Source of the DNA: Corynebacterium hylobatis
GTDB taxonomy: Bacteria > Actinomycetota > Actinomycetes > Mycobacteriales > Mycobacteriaceae
Length of the DNA: 64,000 bases
Direction of reading: 5' to 3'
Assembly (NCBI RefSeq): GCF_003955685.1
Contig: NZ_RXHJ01000008.1
Span: 89,608 to 153,607 of the forward strand
Position 1 is the stretch's first letter; every line of letters begins with the position of its first letter. This document shows, piece after piece, positions 34,548-42,766 of this stretch. Made by a program: the position numbers and the translations under genes. The notes below the pieces were generated by a model, which did no database searches, was not told the origin of the DNA, and saw nothing but the letters and a program-made list of their open reading frames with translations.

Positions 34548-35136
34548 CCTCCACCAGCTGCGCCAGCGCCTTGCCGCGGTGTGACAGGGAGTTCTTCTCC
34601 TCCGGTGTCAGCTGTGCGGAGGAACGCCCCGCTGCGATCTCATCGGCGGGCAGGAAGAGGGGGTCATAGCCGAAGCCGTTCTCCCCCACCGGCTCGCGCA
34701 GCAGGGTGCCCTCCCACCGGCCCTCGGCGACATGTTCCTCCCCCTCCGGGGTGACCAGTGCGCACACCGAGACGAAAGCGCAGGCACGCCGCCCGTCGGG
34801 AACATGTGCCATCTGCCCGAGCAGAAGGGCGTTGTTAGCCTCGTCATCACCGTGGCGGCCCGACCACCGGGCAGAGAGGACGCCGGGCATGCCGTTGAGT
34901 TCCTCCACCGACAGACCCGAGTCATCGGCGATGCACACCAGGCCGGTGGCCCGTGCACCCGCGCGGGCCTTGATCAGCGCGTTGTCGGCGAAGGTACGGC
35001 CGTCCTCGACAGGTTCCCCGTAGGCCGGGGCCTGGCTGAGGGGGAGCAGCTCGATACCGGCGACATCGGCCCCGGCAAGGATGCGCTCCAGCTCGCCGAG
35101 TTTCTTGGCGTTGTTCGAGGCGACGAGGATCTGCAT
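34522..35136 (-). CDS. rdgB: Non-canonical purine NTP pyrophosphatase (RdgB/HAM1)
   Basis: Removes ITP, dITP and XTP from the nucleotide pool. The 204-residue protein starts ILVASNNAKKLGE (the SNNxKK phosphate-binding motif at 6-11). It continues with FADNALIKAR near 50, IADDSGLSVEELNGMPGVLSARW near 70-92, and GFGYDPLFLP near 152, all family signatures. ATG 35136 shares one base with the rph stop, the usual rph-rdgB pair. It overlaps the 3' end of the HNH gene from the opposite strand by 26 bases. Confidence 0.95.
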   Translation of the reverse strand: MQILVASNNAKKLGELERILAGADVAGIELLPLSQAPAYGEPVEDGRTFADNALIKARAGARATGLVCIADDSGLSVEELNGMPGVLSARWSGRHGDDEANNALLLGQMAHVPDGRRACAFVSVCALVTPEGEEHVAEGRWEGTLLREPVGENGFGYDPLFLPADEIAAGRSSAQLTPEEKNSLSHRGKALAQLVEVIRHLAAR

Positions 35137-35867
35137 CAGATCCCCAGGGCGGCGCGCTGGGCGGCGATGAGCTCATGGCAGCCCTTCTCCGCGGAGTCCA
35201 GCATGAGGCCGAGCTGTTCCCTGCTGAAGTCACCGTTCTCACCGGTGCCCTGGATCTCCACGAAGTTGCCCCTCTCCGTCATGACGACGTTGAGGTCGAC
35301 CTCTGCGCGGGAGTCCTCCTCGTAGGGCAGGTCTAGGCAGACGTTGCCGTCGACCAGGCCGACGGAGACGGCGGCGACTGGCGGGAGGAGCGGCTCGCCG
35401 GGGACCACGCCCTCCGCCTTCAGGACGGCGATGGCGTCGGCCAGGGCGACGTAGGCGCCGGTGATGGAGGCGGTACGGGTGCCGCCGTCGGCCTGCAGGA
35501 CGTCGCAGTCGATGTTGATGGTGTTCTCGCCGAGCTGGCTGAGGTCGACGGCGGCGCGCAGGGAGCGGCCGATGAGGCGGGAGATCTCGTGGGTGCGGCC
35601 CTTGACCTTGCCGCGCATGGATTCGCGCGGCATACGGTCGTGGGTGGCTGCGGGCAGCATGGCGTATTCGGCGGTGAGCCAACCTTCGCCGGAGTCGCGC
35701 TTGAAGCGGGGGACGCCGTGTTCGACGCTGGCAGTGCACATGACCCGGGTGTTGCCGAACTCCACGAGGACGGAGCCGGCGGGGTTGGAGGTGAAACCGC
35801 GGGTGATGCGGACGGTACGCAGCTGGTCGAGGGCGCGGCCGTCGGCACGCTGGAAGTCAGAAGTCAT
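35136..35867 (-). CDS. rph: Ribonuclease PH
   Basis: A phosphate-dependent 3' exoribonuclease that trims tRNA and other RNA 3' ends. The 243-residue sequence shows [13 protein letters not shown] near 5-17, [19 protein letters not shown] near 31-49, the [11 protein letters not shown] segment near 60, and [18 protein letters not shown] near 120-137 with the catalytic Asp region. It is preceded by the phosphodiesterase-like gene by 24 bases yet has its own TAGCCT 7 bases before ATG 35867. The rdgB start overlaps its stop. Confidence 0.96.
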   Translation of the reverse strand: MTSDFQRADGRALDQLRTVRITRGFTSNPAGSVLVEFGNTRVMCTASVEHGVPRFKRDSGEGWLTAEYAMLPAATHDRMPRESMRGKVKGRTHEISRLIGRSLRAAVDLSQLGENTINIDCDVLQADGGTRTASITGAYVALADAIAVLKAEGVVPGEPLLPPVAAVSVGLVDGNVCLDLPYEEDSRAEVDLNVVMTERGNFVEIQGTGENGDFSREQLGLMLDSAEKGCHELIAAQRAALGI

Positions 35868-35874
35868 GTCCTAC

Positions 35875-35880
35875 AGGCTA
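35875..35880 (-). promoter_or_regulatory. -10 box TAGCCT of rph, leaderless-type
   Basis: TAGCCT on the minus strand lies 7 bases before ATG 35867, inside the short gap after the upstream gene. Confidence 0.45.
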
Positions 35881-35891
35881 CCTGCGGACCC

Positions 35892-36656
35892 TCAGACCTC
35901 CAGGACGAGTCCCTGGCTGCCGATCTCGATGGGGCCGTCGAACTCGGAGCGGGCGGCTTCGAGGGTGGCGTCGACATCACCCCACGGCGGGATGTGCACG
36001 AGGACGAGCTTCTTCACCCCGGCCAGGCGGGCCGCTCGGCCGGCCTGGTGGCCGGTGAGGTGCATGCTGGGCGGGAAGTCCTCGCCGCCGCACCAGGTGG
36101 CCTCGCAGAGGAAGAGGTCGGCACCGCGGGCGCATTCGATGAGCTCGTCGGTCCAGCCGGTGTCCCCGGAGTAGGCGAGGGTCCTGCCGGAGGTGTGTTC
36201 GGTGAGCCGCAGGCTGTATGACTCGACGGGGTGCACCGCTTCAAAGGGTTCGATGGAGATTCGGTCGAGGATGTGTTGCTCGCCGATCTGCCAGGGGGCG
36301 AAGGCGAAGGTGTCGGACATGTCGTCGATCTCACCGGGGCCGTCGGCGGAGAGCCGGCCCAGGTGGGTGAGCGTCTTGGAGGGTCCGAAGCACAGGTTGC
36401 GGCCCCTGGCGGGGGCGGTGGGGTGGAAGCGGCGCCACACCAGGAGTGAGGGGAAGTCGAGGCAGTGGTCGGCGTGCAGGTGAGAGAGGACGACGTGGGC
36501 ATCGCACGGATCCTGGATCTCCTGGAGTTTGCCCAGCACCCCGGGCCCGATGTCCATGAGGACCGCCGGGGAGTTGTCGGTGGTCACGAGGTATCCGGAA
36601 GCCGGGTTCGTGGGTCCGCCGAGGCTGCCGGAACTGCCGAGGATGGTCACCTTCAT
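35892..36656 (-). CDS. cpdA: Metallo-beta-lactamase-fold phosphodiesterase, probable cAMP phosphodiesterase
   Basis: A 254-residue MBL-fold protein. The metal-binding motif LSHLHADHCLDFP near 58-70 is intact, further ligands are in YSGDTGW near 162 and HLTGHQAG near 192, and the opening is MKVTILGSSGSLGG. It corresponds to mycobacterial Rv1339 and, from memory, to the C. glutamicum cAMP phosphodiesterase encoded beside rph and murI. The same neighbours here support that. It would lower cAMP and so affect GlxR-type regulation. The gap to murI upstream is 80 bases and to rph downstream 24. Confidence 0.82.
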   Translation of the reverse strand: MKVTILGSSGSLGGPTNPASGYLVTTDNSPAVLMDIGPGVLGKLQEIQDPCDAHVVLSHLHADHCLDFPSLLVWRRFHPTAPARGRNLCFGPSKTLTHLGRLSADGPGEIDDMSDTFAFAPWQIGEQHILDRISIEPFEAVHPVESYSLRLTEHTSGRTLAYSGDTGWTDELIECARGADLFLCEATWCGGEDFPPSMHLTGHQAGRAARLAGVKKLVLVHIPPWGDVDATLEAARSEFDGPIEIGSQGLVLEV

Positions 36657-36736
36657 GACGCTACTGTGCCACGGGATTCCAGTTTTCTCGAACGCAACGC
36701 ACAGAATACCGCCGGATTGTGAAGGTCCCGTCGCCG

Positions 36737-37558
36737 CTACAGTCCTGTGGCCTGGTGCACCTGGCCGAGACGGGGACCGAGGAAACGTTCGGAGAGCAGG
36801 GCGAATTTCTCCGGGTCACCGGTCGACTCGAATTCCCGGGCCGGCAGGGGGTCAGTCTCCGGGTCGGCGAGGAGGTCCTCGCGGGTGAGCACCCGCAGCA
36901 CGTCCTTCGCGGTTTCCTCGGCGGAGGAGACGAGGGTGACGTGGTCGCCGATGGCCAGCTGGATCACGCCGGAGAGCAGGGGGTAATGGGTGCAGCCGAG
37001 CACGAGGGTGTCGACGCCCGCCGCCTGCAGCGGCTCCACGTAAGCTTCAGCCACCCCGAGGATCTGTCTGCCCGAGGTGATGCCACGTTCCACGAAGTCG
37101 ACGAAGCTGGGGCAGGCCTGGGCATGGGCCTGGACATCCGGGGTGATGGCGAAGAGGTCCTGGTACACACCTGAGTTGATGGTGCCCGTCGTGCCGATCA
37201 CCCCGACGTGGCCGTTGCGGGTGGTGGCCAGGGCGCGGCGGACAGCGGGCTGGATGACCTCGACGACGGGGACGTCGTAACGCTCGCGCGCGTCGTGGAG
37301 GAAGGCGGCCGATGCGGTGTTGCAGGCGATGACGAGCATCTTGCAGCCCCGCTCCACAAGTTCATCAGCGATGCGGGTCGCGTGTTCGCGGACCTGGGCG
37401 ATGGGCAGCGGGCCGTAGGGGCCGTGGGCGGTGTCGCCGATGTAGATGAGTGATTCGTGGGGCAGCTGATCAATGATGGTGCGGGCGACCGTCAGGCCGC
37501 CGACGCCGGAGTCGAAGATGCCGATGGGGGCTGTCCGGGGAGTGGTCACGGCGACCAT
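36737..37558 (-). CDS. murI: Glutamate racemase
   Basis: Makes D-glutamate for peptidoglycan. The 273-residue protein has [13 protein letters not shown] near 11-23, the first catalytic Cys in VIACNTAS near 75 and the second in LGCTHYP near 188. ATG 37558 is one base after the marR stop (TAGcATG), so the two are translationally coupled. GTG codons 3 and 9 bases further in are possible alternative starts. Confidence 0.95.
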   Translation of the reverse strand: MVAVTTPRTAPIGIFDSGVGGLTVARTIIDQLPHESLIYIGDTAHGPYGPLPIAQVREHATRIADELVERGCKMLVIACNTASAAFLHDARERYDVPVVEVIQPAVRRALATTRNGHVGVIGTTGTINSGVYQDLFAITPDVQAHAQACPSFVDFVERGITSGRQILGVAEAYVEPLQAAGVDTLVLGCTHYPLLSGVIQLAIGDHVTLVSSAEETAKDVLRVLTREDLLADPETDPLPAREFESTGDPEKFALLSERFLGPRLGQVHQATGL

Positions 37559-37559
37559 G

Positions 37560-38045
37560 CTAGCTGGCGGCGTCCCGCTTCCCCGCGGCAACCAGGCCGC
37601 GGACGATCTTGCTCAGGGCCCCGCTGAACTGCTCCCGTTCCTCCGGGTCGAGGTTGTCGAAGATGAGTCGGCGCACCTCGGACACATGCCCAGGGGTCGT
37701 CTCGCGGAGCAGACCCAGGCCCTCTTCGGTGAGCTGGGCCAGAGTGGAGCGGCCGTCCTCCGGGTCGGGCAGCCGGCGGACGGTGCCCTGTTTCTCCAGT
37801 CGGGTGATCACCCGGGAGAGGTGGGACAGTGTCATGTCCGCGGCGGCGGCCAGTTCGCTCATCCGCAGCGTGTTCCCCTCCGCGACCCACAGGCGGGAAA
37901 GTGCAAAATAGTCATAGTGGCTGATGCCGGCGTCGCGCTTGAGCTGCGACTCAAGCCGGGCCGGCAGCCATACCTGGAATGACCAGATGTTCAGCCAGGT
38001 CTCCGATTCCTGGTCAGACAGCCATTCCTCAGGCTGGTTATTCAT
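37560..38045 (-). CDS. MarR family transcriptional regulator
   Basis: A 161-residue winged-helix regulator. The DNA-binding part (about 60-110) reads [29 protein letters not shown], followed by the wing Asp-Arg segment [15 protein letters not shown], both standard for Mar[13 protein letters not shown] near 43 is the typical dimer/ligand region. Its stop is one base before murI, so murI expression depends on this transcript. Upstream, direct repeats AGTGCAT at 38095 and 38120 in an AT-rich stretch could be its operator. The ligand is unknown. Confidence 0.9.
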   Translation of the reverse strand: MNNQPEEWLSDQESETWLNIWSFQVWLPARLESQLKRDAGISHYDYFALSRLWVAEGNTLRMSELAAAADMTLSHLSRVITRLEKQGTVRRLPDPEDGRSTLAQLTEEGLGLLRETTPGHVSEVRRLIFDNLDPEEREQFSGALSKIVRGLVAAGKRDAAS

Positions 38046-38094
38046 TCTTCCTCATCCCAGAAGGCGTTCTCGTAACTCAGACCCAACATAGTTG

Positions 38095-38126
38095 AGTGCA
38101 TAAGAATCAATTAAGTCATAGTGCAT
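38095..38126 (-). promoter_or_regulatory. Direct repeats upstream of marR, candidate operator
   Basis: AGTGCAT occurs at 38095-38101 and 38120-38126, 25 bases apart, within an AT-rich stretch between the rhomboid stop and the marR start. TATGTT on the minus strand nearby could be a -10 box. Confidence 0.3.
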
Positions 38127-38134
38127 CAGTTATG

Positions 38135-38833
38135 CTACCGCAGCCCACGCGGTGTTCGCCCACCGCCCTGTTCAAGAGCTTTTCGACGCCGCGCCGCCTG
38201 CAACGCCGGCGGGTCGTCGGAGGTGATGAACATGCCCGCGGCGACGCCACCGACCGCACCGAACAGGTGCGCCTGCCAGGACACCCCCGGCACCCCCGGA
38301 AGCAGGCCCCAGACCAGCCCTGAGTAGGCAATTCCCAGACCGATGCCGACGACCACCTGGAGCATGTTCCGGTTGAAGAAGCCGCGCACGAGGAGGTAGG
38401 CCAGCCAGCCGTAGACGAGCCCCGAGGCACCGATGTGGTTGGTCCCCACCCCGCCCAACAACCACACGCCGACGCCGTCAATGAGAACCACCAGGAGAGT
38501 GACCTCCCACCACACGCGGGCACGCGACATTCCTATGAGGAAGCTGAAAATTGCCCCCGGAATGGTGTTAGAGATGAGGTGCTCGAAGTTCGCGTGCAGC
38601 AGCGGAGCGGTGAAAATATGCCATATAGCGGAAAGATCGAGCGGGTGGACCCCGAAAAACACCAGGTTTCCCCGAAATACGAGAACGTTGATGAGGTGGA
38701 CCGCCCAGATGACGATCACGTATCCGGCGGCGAAGATCAGGCCGGAACGGATCGCCGACCGGCCTTTCCTGGCGGTGTTCCGCGCGACCTCTGAAGGCCC
38801 CGGAACAGAGGGAGGGACAGGTGGCTGGCTCAT
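38135..38833 (-). CDS. Rhomboid family intramembrane serine protease
   Basis: A 232-residue polytopic protease. About six membrane segments follow a Pro-rich N-terminus. HANFEHLISN near 80 matches the rhomboid first His/Asn region, IGASGLVYGWLAYLL near 131 carries the catalytic Ser (GASG), and QAHLFGAVGGVAAG near 188 supplies the partner His. ATG 38833 has GGGGGG just upstream. It follows the P1 peptidase by 24 bases in the clpS-led run. Substrates unknown. Confidence 0.9.
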   Translation of the reverse strand: MSQPPVPPSVPGPSEVARNTARKGRSAIRSGLIFAAGYVIVIWAVHLINVLVFRGNLVFFGVHPLDLSAIWHIFTAPLLHANFEHLISNTIPGAIFSFLIGMSRARVWWEVTLLVVLIDGVGVWLLGGVGTNHIGASGLVYGWLAYLLVRGFFNRNMLQVVVGIGLGIAYSGLVWGLLPGVPGVSWQAHLFGAVGGVAAGMFITSDDPPALQAARRRKALEQGGGRTPRGLR

Positions 38834-38857
38834 GGCCCCCCACTTTAATGATTCAGC

Positions 38858-39814
38858 TCAGCCGACGACGATCTCCGACCAGATCCCCAGGCCGTGGCCG
38901 GGCACAGCTGCTGTCACGGCATCGACGAGCGCCGCCTGCACGACATCAGCGGCCACCGCCGAGAGTTCGTGGAGCACCTCCACCGGGACCCCGCCCGCCG
39001 CGGCGGCCGTGGAGACGGCGAAGAGGGTGTCGCCGTCGAGGGGGGAATGTGCCGGCCGAACCGCCCGGGCGATGCCGTCGTGGCCGGTCAGGGCGAGGCG
39101 GGTGGCCTGGGCGACCGTGACCGGCGCGTCGGTGGCCACCACCCCGATGGTGGTGTTCAGCCTGGCGGCGGGATGTTCGAGCTGCGCGAAGCGCACCAGA
39201 TCCACCGCCGGGCGGGACGGGTCGCCCCACAGCAGCCCGGTGGCGGGGTCGATGACCTCCCCGACCGGGTTCGCCACCAGCAGGGCGGAGACCGTGTACT
39301 CCCCCACCACCTGGGAGGCCTGCCCGATTCCGCCACGCAGCGCCCCGGCGGTGGCTCCGCAGCCGGCCCCCACGTTGCCCCGTGCCTGCGGATCCATTCC
39401 CCCGGCCAGGGCCGCCCGCACCGCCGCTGCCCCGTCCGCCGCGGTCGGCCGGTGGGTGGGGTCGCCGACGAAAAGATCGAAGATGACGGCCGCCGGGACG
39501 ATCGGGACGCGGGGGCCGGGCCGACCCTCCCCCAGCACGGGGAAACCCCGCCCGGCGCGCTCGAGCTCCCCCATCGCCCCGTCCGCCGCGGCGAGGCCGA
39601 AGGCCGAACCACCGGCCAGAATGATCGCATGGACCCGTTCCACCGTGTTGTGCGGCGCCAGCAGGTCGGTTTCCCGGGTGCCGGGGCCCCCGCCACGGAC
39701 ATCGACGCCTGCGGTCATGCCTGCCGGGGAGGCGGCGACGACGGCGGTGACCCCGGTGTCGTCGAGGGAGCTGTGGCCGAGGAGGAGGCCGGGGACGTCG
39801 AGAAGCGAGGACAC
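38858..39814 (-). CDS. P1 (DmpA/NylC-like) family self-processing hydrolase
   Basis: A 318-residue Ntn-type hydrolase. GLLLGHSSLDDTGVTAV at the start, HAIILAGGSAFGLAAADG near 71 and RGNVGAGCGATAG near 150 are family signatures. LNTTIGVVATDA near 219 contains Asn220-Thr221, matching the autocleavage site that exposes the catalytic Thr in NylC-like members, so a two-chain enzyme is expected. The substrate could be a peptide or an amide oligomer. GTG 39814 is one base after the DUF2017 stop; the longer frame to 40165 overlaps DUF2017 and is not used. It is in the clpS run. Confidence 0.87.
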   Translation of the reverse strand: MSSLLDVPGLLLGHSSLDDTGVTAVVAASPAGMTAGVDVRGGGPGTRETDLLAPHNTVERVHAIILAGGSAFGLAAADGAMGELERAGRGFPVLGEGRPGPRVPIVPAAVIFDLFVGDPTHRPTAADGAAAVRAALAGGMDPQARGNVGAGCGATAGALRGGIGQASQVVGEYTVSALLVANPVGEVIDPATGLLWGDPSRPAVDLVRFAQLEHPAARLNTTIGVVATDAPVTVAQATRLALTGHDGIARAVRPAHSPLDGDTLFAVSTAAAAGGVPVEVLHELSAVAADVVQAALVDAVTAAVPGHGLGIWSEIVVG

Positions 39815-39815
39815 G

Positions 39816-40352
39816 TCAGCCTGCGAGCACGGAGAGGAGGCTGTCCTGGTTGTAGCCGAGCCACTCAACCAGGTTGTTCCGCTCGGCGCGGGCCTCTTCC
39901 CCACCGCTGTCATCCGCGGCGAGGTAGAGGCGCAGGTCGTTGAGGCCGGTGAGGAAGGCGTGCGCCTCCTCTTCGCTGAGGCTGATCTCGACTCCCCCGT
40001 CGGGGCCGACCTTCTCCGCGACCACCTGCAGGTTGGACAGTTTCGCGCGGCAGATGTCGTTCTCATGCAGGCTGCGCAGGAGAGAATTGTCGCCGTCATA
40101 CTCCTCGTCGCCGTCGCGCTCGAAATCCGGCAGTAGACGCGCCAGACCGGGGTTCTGCGGGGCATTCTTGTGGCCCGAGGGGATGCCGGTCAGCTCCGAG
40201 AGTTCATCCTTCGGTGCCGACTGTGCCCGGGCGATGATCGCCTCACTCACTGCGGCAGCAAGGTTGCCGAGCACCTCCCGCTCCAACGGCTCCAGGACCG
40301 TGTGGTACCGCGGGGCCCGCATGAGCCCCTTCTTCCGACGCCATTCCTGCAA
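39816..40352 (-). CDS. DUF2017 protein
   Basis: A 178-residue acidic cytoplasmic protein of the actinobacterial DUF2017 family, recognised from LEPLEREVLGNLAAAVSE near 24, PDFERDGDEE near 76 and LTGLNDLRLYLA near 133, and from its position directly after clpS. TTG 40352 is the chosen start because GAGAGGGA lies 6 bases upstream; the ATG ten codons later lacks such a site. The gene starts 14 bases after the clpS stop and ends one base before the P1 hydrolase. Function unknown; the conserved link to clpS suggests a role in regulated proteolysis (inference). Confidence 0.83.
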   Translation of the reverse strand: MQEWRRKKGLMRAPRYHTVLEPLEREVLGNLAAAVSEAIIARAQSAPKDELSELTGIPSGHKNAPQNPGLARLLPDFERDGDEEYDGDNSLLRSLHENDICRAKLSNLQVVAEKVGPDGGVEISLSEEEAHAFLTGLNDLRLYLAADDSGGEEARAERNNLVEWLGYNQDSLLSVLAG

Positions 40353-40366
40353 ATTCGTTCCCTCTC

Positions 40367-40699
40367 CTAGCCAGCCTGCTGCATCGTGGCCCACAGGCCC
40401 GCGGTATGCAGCTTCTTCACGTCGCCCTCAACCTTGTCCTTCTCACCGGTGGAGACGACGGCCTTACCTTCTGTGTGGACCTGCATCATCAGCTCCGTCG
40501 CCCGTTTGCGGCCGTAGCCGAGGACCGTCTGGAAGACATAGGTCACGTAGCTCATGAGGTTGACCGGGTCATCCCAGACGATGCACATCCACGGCAGGTT
40601 CTCGGCCGTGGCGACATCCACCTCGACAGCCTCGTCGAGCTCCGGGGTCGCCATCGGGGACCCCATTCTGGGCGAGCTCATCACATGTGGACCTTTCAT
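40367..40699 (-). CDS. clpS: ATP-dependent Clp protease adaptor ClpS
   Basis: Delivers N-degron substrates to the ClpC/ClpA chaperone. The core (about 35-110) has [20 protein letters not shown] near 38 with the conserved DDP and N/M substrate-pocket positions, and [18 protein letters not shown] near 72. 110 residues from ATG 40699, which has TAGGCT 7 bases upstream; a second ATG 18 bases in would give a shorter form. First gene of the minus-strand run clpS, DUF2017, P1 hydrolase, rhomboid. Confidence 0.92.
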   Translation of the reverse strand: MKGPHVMSSPRMGSPMATPELDEAVEVDVATAENLPWMCIVWDDPVNLMSYVTYVFQTVLGYGRKRATELMMQVHTEGKAVVSTGEKDKVEGDVKKLHTAGLWATMQQAG

Positions 40700-40706
40700 G
40701 CACCTC

Positions 40707-40712
40707 AGCCTA
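40707..40712 (-). promoter_or_regulatory. -10 box TAGGCT of clpS, leaderless-type
   Basis: TAGGCT on the minus strand is 7 bases before ATG 40699. Confidence 0.5.
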
Positions 40713-40860
40713 GTCAAGTGTCCGCCGGGAGTGCAGGGCGGCAGGCCCACAGGTGCGGCGCGGGCCCGGCGGAGGATCAGGCGGCCGGAAGGTATGTTCT
40801 TTGACTGTCCCATCAACCGCGCAGCCGCACCGCACCCGAACACTGAGAAAGGGGTCTTCC

Positions 40861-41398
40861 GTGATCCGCAGGCAGTCCGCATTCTGGAACTCACCCCTCG
40901 ATCTCCAGGGGGCTCTCCCAGCTGGGCATGTTCCTGTCCGTGGCCGGGCTGATCATGACCCTGGTCGCCGGGCTCGGCGGGGGTTTCTCCACCCCGGGCA
41001 CCTCTTCCGGTGACAGCGGCTACAAGGCGCCGGGGCTGGAGAAACAGGCCGAGCTCGACCAGATCCGCAACGACATCAACCTGGAGATCAAGCACCTGCG
41101 CCACAACGAACAGGTGCCGCCGGTGCTCATGGACCCCTTTGAGCTGCAGCGTGAGGCCCAGGATCACGCCGAGAAGGTGGCGGTGGCCGGGCAGCTGCAG
41201 AACTCGGAGCAGAACGTCACGATGCTCCAGCACCACCTTCCGGAGTCCGGGACCTCGGGCCACGCTTTCCTGGAGGCCTGGCTGCACTCCCAGGCCCACA
41301 CTGACGTCGTGCTCGATCCCCGGTACGTCTTCTACGGTATCGGTGTCGCCGTCGGCCACGGCGAGGTGTGGGTGGCGGTGCAGTTCTCGGAATCCTGA
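40861..41398 (+). CDS. CAP-domain secreted/anchored protein, probable frameshift in a G run
   Basis: The intact frame 40928-41398 encodes 156 residues: a hydrophobic segment ([18 protein letters not shown]) then a CAP (SCP-like) domain ([32 protein letters not shown], then [20 protein letters not shown] and YGIGVAVG). ATG 40928 has no ribosome site. GTG 40861, 67 bases upstream, has an excellent one (GAAAGGGG, 6-base spacing) and opens a basic signal-like peptide ([16 protein letters not shown]). The two frames join into one export signal if one base is removed from the run of five Gs at 40908-40912. So either the gene is frameshifted (or phase-variable, or a sequencing error), or the shorter start is real. 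Confidence 0.7.
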
Positions 41399-41415
41399 TC
41401 CGCACCGGGCTCCGT

Positions 41416-41421
41416 TAGAGT
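41416..41421 (+). promoter_or_regulatory. -10 box TAGAGT of pncB, leaderless-type
   Basis: TAGAGT lies 7 bases before GTG 41429. It rules out the in-frame GTG at 41420, which overlaps the box. Confidence 0.5.
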
Positions 41422-41428
41422 GGTCGGT

Positions 41429-42766
41429 GTGAACCTGAATCAGCCGTCCTCCATTCCGCCGAATCGCTCGACGTCCCTGCTGACGGACATGTACGAGCTG
41501 ACGATGCTGCAGGCAGCCCTGCGCGACGGAACGGCACACCGGCAGTGCGCTTTCGAGGTCTTCTCGCGCCGGCTGCCCAACGAGCGCCGTTACGGCGTCG
41601 TCGCCGGCACGGCACGTGTGCTGCGCGCGGTGCAGGACTTCATCTTCACCGAGGAGCAGCTCAAACACCTGTCCTTCCTCGACCAGCGGACCCTGGATTA
41701 TCTGCGCGACTACCGTTTCACGGGCCAGATCGACGGCTACCGGGAGGGTGACCTCTATTTCCCCCACTCCCCCATCCTCACGGTGCGGGGCACGTTCGCG
41801 GAGTGCGTCATCCTGGAGACGGTGATCCTGTCGATCATGAACGCCGATTCGGCCATCGCCTCGGCTGCGGCCCGCATGGTCACGGCCGCGGACGGGCGGC
41901 CGATCATCGAGATGGGTTCGCGCCGCACCCATGAGTACGCTGCGGTGACCGCCTCCCGCGCGGCTTATCTGGCAGGCTTCACGGCCACCTCGAATCTGGA
42001 GGCCTCGCACCGCTACGGCATCCCGGCCTCGGGTACGGCGGCGCACGCGTGGACGCTGCTGCACGTCAACGATGACGGCACCCCGAATGAGGCGGCTGCC
42101 TTCCAGTCCCAGATCGAGTCACTGGGTGTGGACACGACGCTGCTGGTGGACACCTACGACATCACCAGGGGCGTCGAGACGGCCATTGAGGTCGCCGGCC
42201 CCGATCTCGGCGGAGTGCGCATCGACTCCGGTGACCTCGGTGCCGTGACGCGCCGAGTGCGCCGCCAGCTCGATGAACTGGGGGCACACAACACCCGTAT
42301 CGTCGTCTCCTCGGATCTGGATGAGTTCGCCATCGCGGGTCTGCGCGGCGACCCGGTGGACGTGTACGGGGTGGGTACCTCGGTGGTCACCGGTTCCGGT
42401 GCCCCCACCGCGGCGATGGTGTACAAGCTCGTCGAGGTGGACGGGCATTCGGTGGCGAAACGTTCCCGCGGCAAGGCCATGACGGGTTGCGCGAAGCAGG
42501 CGGTCCGCACCCACCGTTCCACCGGTGTGGCGGTGGAGGAGATCGTGCACCCCTTCGGTTCCCCCACCCCGGATGTGGGACGCCTGTCGGCCACCTGCCT
42601 GACCGTTCCCCTGGTGCGTGACGGGGTCACCGTGGAGGGTCTGCCCACCCTCGAGGAGTCCCGCGCCTACCTCGCGGAGCAGTTGCTCACCCTGCCGTGG
42701 GAGGGGCTGGCCCTGTCCCGGGACGAGCCCGCGATCAGTACCCGTTTCGTCGGATTCCCCGCGTAG
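41429..42766 (+). CDS. pncB: Nicotinate phosphoribosyltransferase
   Basis: Makes nicotinate mononucleotide from nicotinate and PRPP for NAD salvage. The 445-residue protein has [17 protein letters not shown] near 15-31, [13 protein letters not shown] near 170, an [21 protein letters not shown] stretch near 190-210, and the phosphate-binding [12 protein letters not shown] near 310. It takes the nicotinate made by PncA; NadE completes the path later. GTG 41429 is chosen from the -10 spacing. The helicase gene starts within its stop (TAGTG overlap of one base). Confidence 0.95.
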   Translation: MNLNQPSSIPPNRSTSLLTDMYELTMLQAALRDGTAHRQCAFEVFSRRLPNERRYGVVAGTARVLRAVQDFIFTEEQLKHLSFLDQRTLDYLRDYRFTGQIDGYREGDLYFPHSPILTVRGTFAECVILETVILSIMNADSAIASAAARMVTAADGRPIIEMGSRRTHEYAAVTASRAAYLAGFTATSNLEASHRYGIPASGTAAHAWTLLHVNDDGTPNEAAAFQSQIESLGVDTTLLVDTYDITRGVETAIEVAGPDLGGVRIDSGDLGAVTRRVRRQLDELGAHNTRIVVSSDLDEFAIAGLRGDPVDVYGVGTSVVTGSGAPTAAMVYKLVEVDGHSVAKRSRGKAMTGCAKQAVRTHRSTGVAVEEIVHPFGSPTPDVGRLSATCLTVPLVRDGVTVEGLPTLEESRAYLAEQLLTLPWEGLALSRDEPAISTRFVGFPA

